The notes beneath the pieces were generated by a model, which saw nothing but the letters and a program-made list of their open reading frames with translations, was not told where the DNA came from and did not search any database. The translations under genes were made by a program, and so were the position numbers. This document shows positions 1 through 64,000 of a stretch of 64,000 nt of DNA, piece by piece. Position 1 is the stretch's first letter. Every line of letters starts with the position of its first letter. The stretch comes from Margaritifera margaritifera (taxonomy: Eukaryota; Mollusca; Bivalvia; Unionida; Margaritiferidae). Location of the stretch: NCBI GenBank assembly GCA_029931535.1, contig JAQPZY010001490.1, positions 1,526,501-1,590,500 of the forward strand, written 5' to 3'.

Positions 1-243
1 TGGGAAACTTGTATACTTGTTAGGTGGCTGGGAAACTTGTATACTTGTTAGGTGGCTGGGAAACTTCTATACTTGTTAGGTGGCTGGGAAACTTGTATAC
101 TTGTTAGGTGGCTGGGAAACTTCTATACTTGTTAGGTGGCTGGGAAACTTCTATACTTGTTAGGTGGCTGGGAAACTTGTACACTTGTTAGGTGGCTGGG
201 AAACTTGTATACTTGTTAGGTGGCTGGGAAACTTGTATACTTG
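1..243. repeat. 28-bp tandem array
   Basis: Eight full copies and one 19-bp partial copy of a 28-bp unit (TGGGAAACTTGTATACTTG + TTAGGTGGC). Copies differ only by G/C at position 11 and one T/C change, so the array is young. It continues off the left edge of the window. There are no unique spacers, so it is not CRISPR-like. Confidence 0.97.
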
Positions 244-948
244 GACCTTTAGAAAAGAAATTGCCTGAGACTACATGTATATTTGGTCGAAAAATGTCCC
301 TTCATTTAATCCTCTTCAAAAGCTTCATCTTTTCTTCACTGTGGTTGTTCAGAATGGCACAATATGACTGACTACCGAAAGGACTGGTAACTCAAATGTA
401 TCCAAAAGCTGTATCTATAAGTACATTGGATGAAGTGAAGACACTTCTCTCATAAATAATGTAGCTGCAAATTAACATGTCCATGCTTCAGCACAGCTGC
501 AGTGTTCTTTACCTCTTCATTTATTTTTAATTAATGATATTCTACATTCCCAATCACCACTGCAATATCTATATTACTTTGTTTTAATTTGATAAAGTCT
601 GATTTATATGGATACAATATTTTTATTGTTGTATACCATAATCTAAATGCAAAGAGCATAGACTCTGATCATCATGTAATGTGTTGGCATATGAGGGTCT
701 GTGCTCTTTGCCTGGTATCCAAATAGGACAGTATTATAGTGGGATAAATAGGGCACTGAAATAGAAAGAGAAACAGTTGATAAAGACATGGTTCTATACT
801 TATCATGTCATGTTTTTATCTTCATTGACCTGACCTGACCTAGTTGATAAATCTTAACACCATCATTTAACATTTCCACAGTGTGTGTGTGTGTGTGTGT
901 GAAAGGGGATAAAAGAGGGGACAGAAACACATGTAGACAGATATGAAC
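244..948. other. Non-coding upstream/intronic sequence
   Basis: No exon or recognisable element apart from a short (GT)n run at about 881-901. Open frames are short and show no coding signal. Confidence 0.6.
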
Positions 949-1160
949 TACCATATATACTTGATTATAAGTCCAGTCCAACTGCAAACTGCACAGACCC
1001 AGATCTGCCATCACATAATGCACTGGGTCTATGCAATTTGTTAGGAGTAATCAGTAGAACAAACAACATAGACCCTAATTTGCCGGCATATTATGTGCCG
1101 GTAGATCAGGATCTATGTTGTTTGCATTTGGACTCTGCTTTTATGCGAGTATATATGGTA
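949..1160. mobile_element. MITE copy 1 (palindromic TA-flanked family)
   Basis: The element is bounded by TA dinucleotides. The left end reads CCATATATACTTG and the right end GCGAGTATATATGG. Inside are paired inverted segments around the AGATCTGCCA / CAGATCAGG motifs also seen at 1617-1830 and 8115-8335. No coding capacity. Confidence 0.75.
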
Positions 1161-1210
1161 ATTCAACAATAAAAAGAGAGAAAGAAAAATGAATAGACAA
1201 AGAACTTGTG

Positions 1211-1213
<3 letters not shown>

Positions 1214-1262
<49 letters not shown>
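1214..1262. repeat. (TA)n microsatellite
   Basis: About 24 AT/TA dinucleotides, ending against a truncated MITE copy. Confidence 0.97.
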
Positions 1263-1265
<3 letters not shown>

Positions 1266-1392
1266 TGTGATCTGCCAGCACACTATGCAATGGCAGATCA
1301 GGGTCTGTGCAGTTTGCAGTTGGACTGGACTTATAAACAAGTAACAGATCAGGGTCTGTGTTTTTTGCAGTTATAAGCGAGTATATACGGTA
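1262..1392. mobile_element. MITE fragment, same family, left end lost
   Basis: Contains the internal inverted segment GATCTGCCAGCACAC / GGCAGATCAGGGTC and the right end GCGAGTATATACGG followed by TA. The left end has been replaced by the (TA)n tract. Confidence 0.65.
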
Positions 1393-1616
1393 TGCCTCTT
1401 TTTTCACTTGATATCTTTTGTTGAAGAGACAAGATACGAATTGAAGGAAGGTTTTATCTAGATTTCTGAACAAATATACTGGAGAGACAGACAGGCATAC
1501 ATATTGCAAAACAAAGACAAATAATTCCTTCTCTTTCGTAAATGGCATATGCCGTAAGGTTGTAGACAAGTCTTAAAATTTGCTAGTTTGTAAACTTGCA
1601 TTGCATGAACATACAG

Positions 1617-1830
1617 TACTGTATATACTCGCATATAAGCCGATACCAACTGCATAGAACCAGATCTGCCATCGCATAATGCGCCAGCAGATCTGGGTCT
1701 ATGCAGTTTGTAAGGGCTAATCAGTAGAACAAACAACATAGACCGTGATTTGCCGGCGTATTATGCGCCGGTAGATCAGGATCTATGTTGTTTGCATTTG
1801 GACTCGGCTTTTATGCGAGTATATACGGTA
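1617..1830. mobile_element. MITE copy 3, complete
   Basis: A 214-bp element including flanking TA. The left terminus CTGTATATACTCGCATA pairs with the right terminus TATGCGAGTATATACGG. Two internal palindromes lie around 1668-1703 and 1738-1787. The right half and about 55 bp of right flank match the right half and flank of copy 1, so part of this locus was duplicated about 670 bp apart. Confidence 0.8.
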
Positions 1831-2347
1831 ATTCAACAATAAAAAGAGAGACAGAAAATGAATAGACAAAGAACTTGTGAAAATATATGGGAATAACAAT
1901 ACAACTCAAAATAGCTAGAGTACCTATCAAATGACTGACATAACATAGACAACTTTACCCTATTTTTTAGCAAGATTTTGGTTACATTACATTGTGCAAA
2001 TACTGGCAGTAGCTATCAGGTATCACCTTGTACCTACATGTATGCTAAAAGAAACATTTAGGGCCTGGCCTGCACCGTAGCATCACTGTTGCTTTCTTGC
2101 TAAGGTTCTGGGTTCAGTCCTTGTACTGGTGCATGCACAGTTAAAGACAATGTCCAGTCAAGATTGATGCTTTGCCTGTGCTCTCTGTTCTACAACTACC
2201 TCTCGTCAACATCAGAACTGTTGAAGGTATGTTAGGCCAAAATATCAACATATATATATTATATAAGTTGGTAGAACTGTTTGTAAACTTAACGTAAAGT
2301 TTAAACTTTATATGCATTTTCTTTATGTTTGTTACTTTCAATTTCAG

Positions 2348-62036
<59,689 letters not shown>

Positions 62037-63237
62037 TTTACTGCAACAAATTAGTTTACCTGTTGGATTAAAATCAAGAACTGATTAACCTGACTTTAAC
62101 TGTCACTCATAAGGAGTAAAAAGAAATGTCTTTCACTCTAAAAAATCACTTTTGTACCAATAGAGATCTTCTAGAACATTTTAACACCCTTTTTTTGAAC
62201 AAAAGGAAACTACTTTACAAAAGGGAGATAAACATTTTTGAAATATCTCTATTGCCTATTATTATTACATCACAGAGGAGAAAGAGAATCGTTCCTTTCC
62301 ATAAAGTAACTTGAAGACTAGATATACGGTGGTTTACAAGGCCTTTCTCAAGAGTCTATTACCTTCTCATGAGAGGCTATCTCGTCCTGTAACAAGGTAC
62401 TACCTTTTTGCTATTTTGTAAGACTATCTGTTCATCATGAAAGGGTTTGTTTCATAAGAGAATAACCACCGTTAAACTTTGAAAGGACTGGATTGACAAC
62501 TCAGATTTGTTAATTCATCAGTAGTGAAGTATTGTACATACTGTGTGTCATTAATGTTTATTCTCCATTAATGAAGTAGATTTCTACAATACTTAAACAG
62601 AAACTATGGAGCAGCATTTAATTTTTATTTTCGTTCTATATGTGCCACAATCTGGACTATGTTATATCAGTTTTTCTGGATGTTTAACTTTATAATGTAC
62701 ATTCATAAGACAGTGACATTTCTACAATATTTTCATCCTTTTTATATCCATTTCATATACTTTCATATTTTTCATATCCAATTCAGATACTTTCACACTT
62801 TTCATAGCTATTTCACATTAAATTTGTGCATATGGGAATTTTAAGGATGTGACATATGGGACTATTTCTTTGAAAGATATTGTCCCTTTGTACTGGCATT
62901 TTAATCAGCCTTTTCTGACTTGTCTTGAGTTAGTATTCCATGTTGTTAAATTTTATTCTGCATTATTTAGCTAAATTGAAACTAATACAAATTTAAGTAA
63001 ATTGGTTGCAGTAGACGCTGTGGCAGATTGCATTTCATGGGCTGGAACTTGCAAGACTCAATGACTTCAGTTTCTCTTGGTGCTTATAAGTTTAAATGTC
63101 TACAAGTATGTAAAAGATCATTTTCATTTATGTTACTAGAAATCAGTATATTTAATAGGTTTAAATTTACTTGTAAAAATGGTTGGAACTCATCTGAAAG
63201 AGGAAACAGTGTTTAAAGTAGCATGCATATGTAGGTG

Positions 63238-63240
<3 letters not shown>
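62037..63240 (+). other. Probable 3' UTR of the FERM gene
   Basis: No credible coding frame follows the stop codon. An ATTAAA at 62817-62822 followed by T/G-rich sequence is a possible polyadenylation signal; another at 62067-62072 is only about 30 nt after the stop and less likely. Bases 62735-62816 hold a short degenerate repeat of TTTCATA/TTTCACA units. The true 3' end needs transcript data. Confidence 0.4.

Positions 63241-63244
<4 letters not shown>

Positions 63245-63303
<59 letters not shown>
63245..63303. repeat. (TA)n microsatellite
   Basis: About 29 TA units downstream of the FERM gene, preceded by GTGTGTGTGCA. Confidence 0.97.
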
Positions 63304-63306
<3 letters not shown>

Positions 63307-63391
63307 GTGAAATTTGGTGTTTTCAGTTTTTCTGCTATTTTAAAATAAGGTAATATAGTGGCATCTACTTTTAGTCTGACACCTTAGGGAG

Positions 63392-63578
63392 CCATGGTGG
63401 TTCAGTGATCAGCATGTCAGATTCCTAAACAAAAGGTGATAGGTTTGAATCCTGCCCAGGTCAGCCTGGTTGGCTGTTGTGGTGTGTCTCATGGCAAAGC
63501 ACTTTACTCCCATTGCCTTGGCACTATGTAGCCTGTTATGTGTTGATGTGCTCTTAAACACCAAACAAACAATGACAC
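63392..63578 (+). mobile_element. SINE-B copy
   Basis: Head GGGAGCCATGGTGGTTCAGT + GATCAGCATG, B box GGTTTGAATCCTGCCC, body GGTTGGCTGTTGTGG, end ATGTGCTCTTAAACACCAAAC. Related to copies at 7172 and (inverted) 14165. Confidence 0.75.
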
Positions 63579-63699
63579 TGAGTACATATTATGGATCCCC
63601 TGTCCTTCATAGATGTCACATTTAGTCAAAGTCTTTTGGGTGATGGATTTAACATTAAGTATTCTTGATCACTGCCCAATCCAGCCTTCATTTTTAGGG

Positions 63700-63893
63700 G
63701 GAGCCATGGTAGCTCAGTTGGTAATGTGTCAGACTTGTAATTCAAGGGCTGTGGGTTCAGTACCTGCCCAGGCAAACCATTGTCAACTTCCTCAATGTGT
63801 CTTTCATAAAGGCACTTGGGTCCCATTTCCTCTGCATTATATAGCCAATAATGCTTTAAAAGTGCCGTTAAAACCAACAAACACAAAAACTTT
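63700..63893 (+). mobile_element. SINE-C copy (tRNA-Thr-like head)
   Basis: Head GGGAGCCATGGTAGCTCAGT + TGGTAATG, anticodon-like CTTGTAA, B box GTGGGTTCAGTACCTGCCC, body CTTCCTCAATGTGTC, tail AAGTGCCGTTAAAACCAAC. Same family as 32764-32945. Confidence 0.78.
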
Positions 63894-64000
63894 ATTTTTG
63901 GTTCTCTTCATGATCTAGTTACACAGGTTGTACTGAAGATGCTAAACCAATACAGCATTTCAAGCAGCAAACTTGTTCTGAGTCACAGTGCCTTTACAAT

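Noticed and set aside
1..243. CRISPR array
   Set aside because: The 28-bp units are directly adjacent with no unique spacers, and the context is an animal genome.
2150..2227. Upstream FERM exon ending at GTATGT
   Set aside because: A donor-like site exists, but no reading frame gives the start of lobe F1, and phase and content do not fit the next exon convincingly.

Overview
This window looks like AT-rich nuclear DNA from a lophotrochozoan animal, most likely a bivalve mollusc. The evidence is one gene with long GT-AG introns, several tRNA-derived SINE copies, tandem-cored dispersed elements like the Helentron-type 'Pearl' repeats of bivalves, DIRS, Penelope-like and pogo-like fragments, and long (TA)n tracts. 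There is no prokaryotic gene organisation. The species cannot be named from the sequence alone.

Almost the whole window is one plus-strand gene. Nine exons (2348-2452, 7671-7789, 16709-16806, 19377-19506, 22669-22756, 25475-25630, 35435-35595, 37149-37223, 58187-62036) join with matching reading phase and canonical splice sites. They encode the last 1593 residues of a FERM-domain protein: the end of lobe F1, all of F2 and F3, and a FERM-adjacent (FA) segment. The FERM is of the FARP1/FARP2/FRMD7 type. One 3.85-kb terminal exon then encodes a 1282-residue Ser/Thr-rich, acidic, apparently disordered tail. No DH or PH domain is visible, so the architecture is FRMD7-like. The first exons and the promoter lie upstream of the window.

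Introns make up over 90 % of the gene body and carry mobile and tandem DNA. Region 1-2347 has a 28-bp tandem array and three copies or fragments of a palindromic MITE. Intron 1 (2453-7670) has a Helentron-like element, a LINE 3' end and a SINE. Intron 2 (7790-16708) has a MITE, a 2.3-kb internally deleted pogo-like transposon with clear TIRs, another Helentron-like element and a solo LTR. Introns 3-5 have a 31-bp array, a third Helentron-like element and a LINE fragment. Intron 6 (25631-35434) has a Penelope-like fragment, SINEs, a 155-bp satellite element and a second solo LTR of the same family. Intron 8 (37224-58186) has a decayed DIRS retrotransposon with inverted terminal repeats plus many satellite arrays. 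After the stop codon come a probable long 3' UTR, a (TA)n tract and two SINEs.

I found no second intact gene. The points most worth checking are the FRMD7-like protein with its PP1-docking and repeated C-terminal motifs, the covarying terminal hairpins of the Helentron-like elements, the solo LTR pair with 4-bp target duplications, and the DIRS element.
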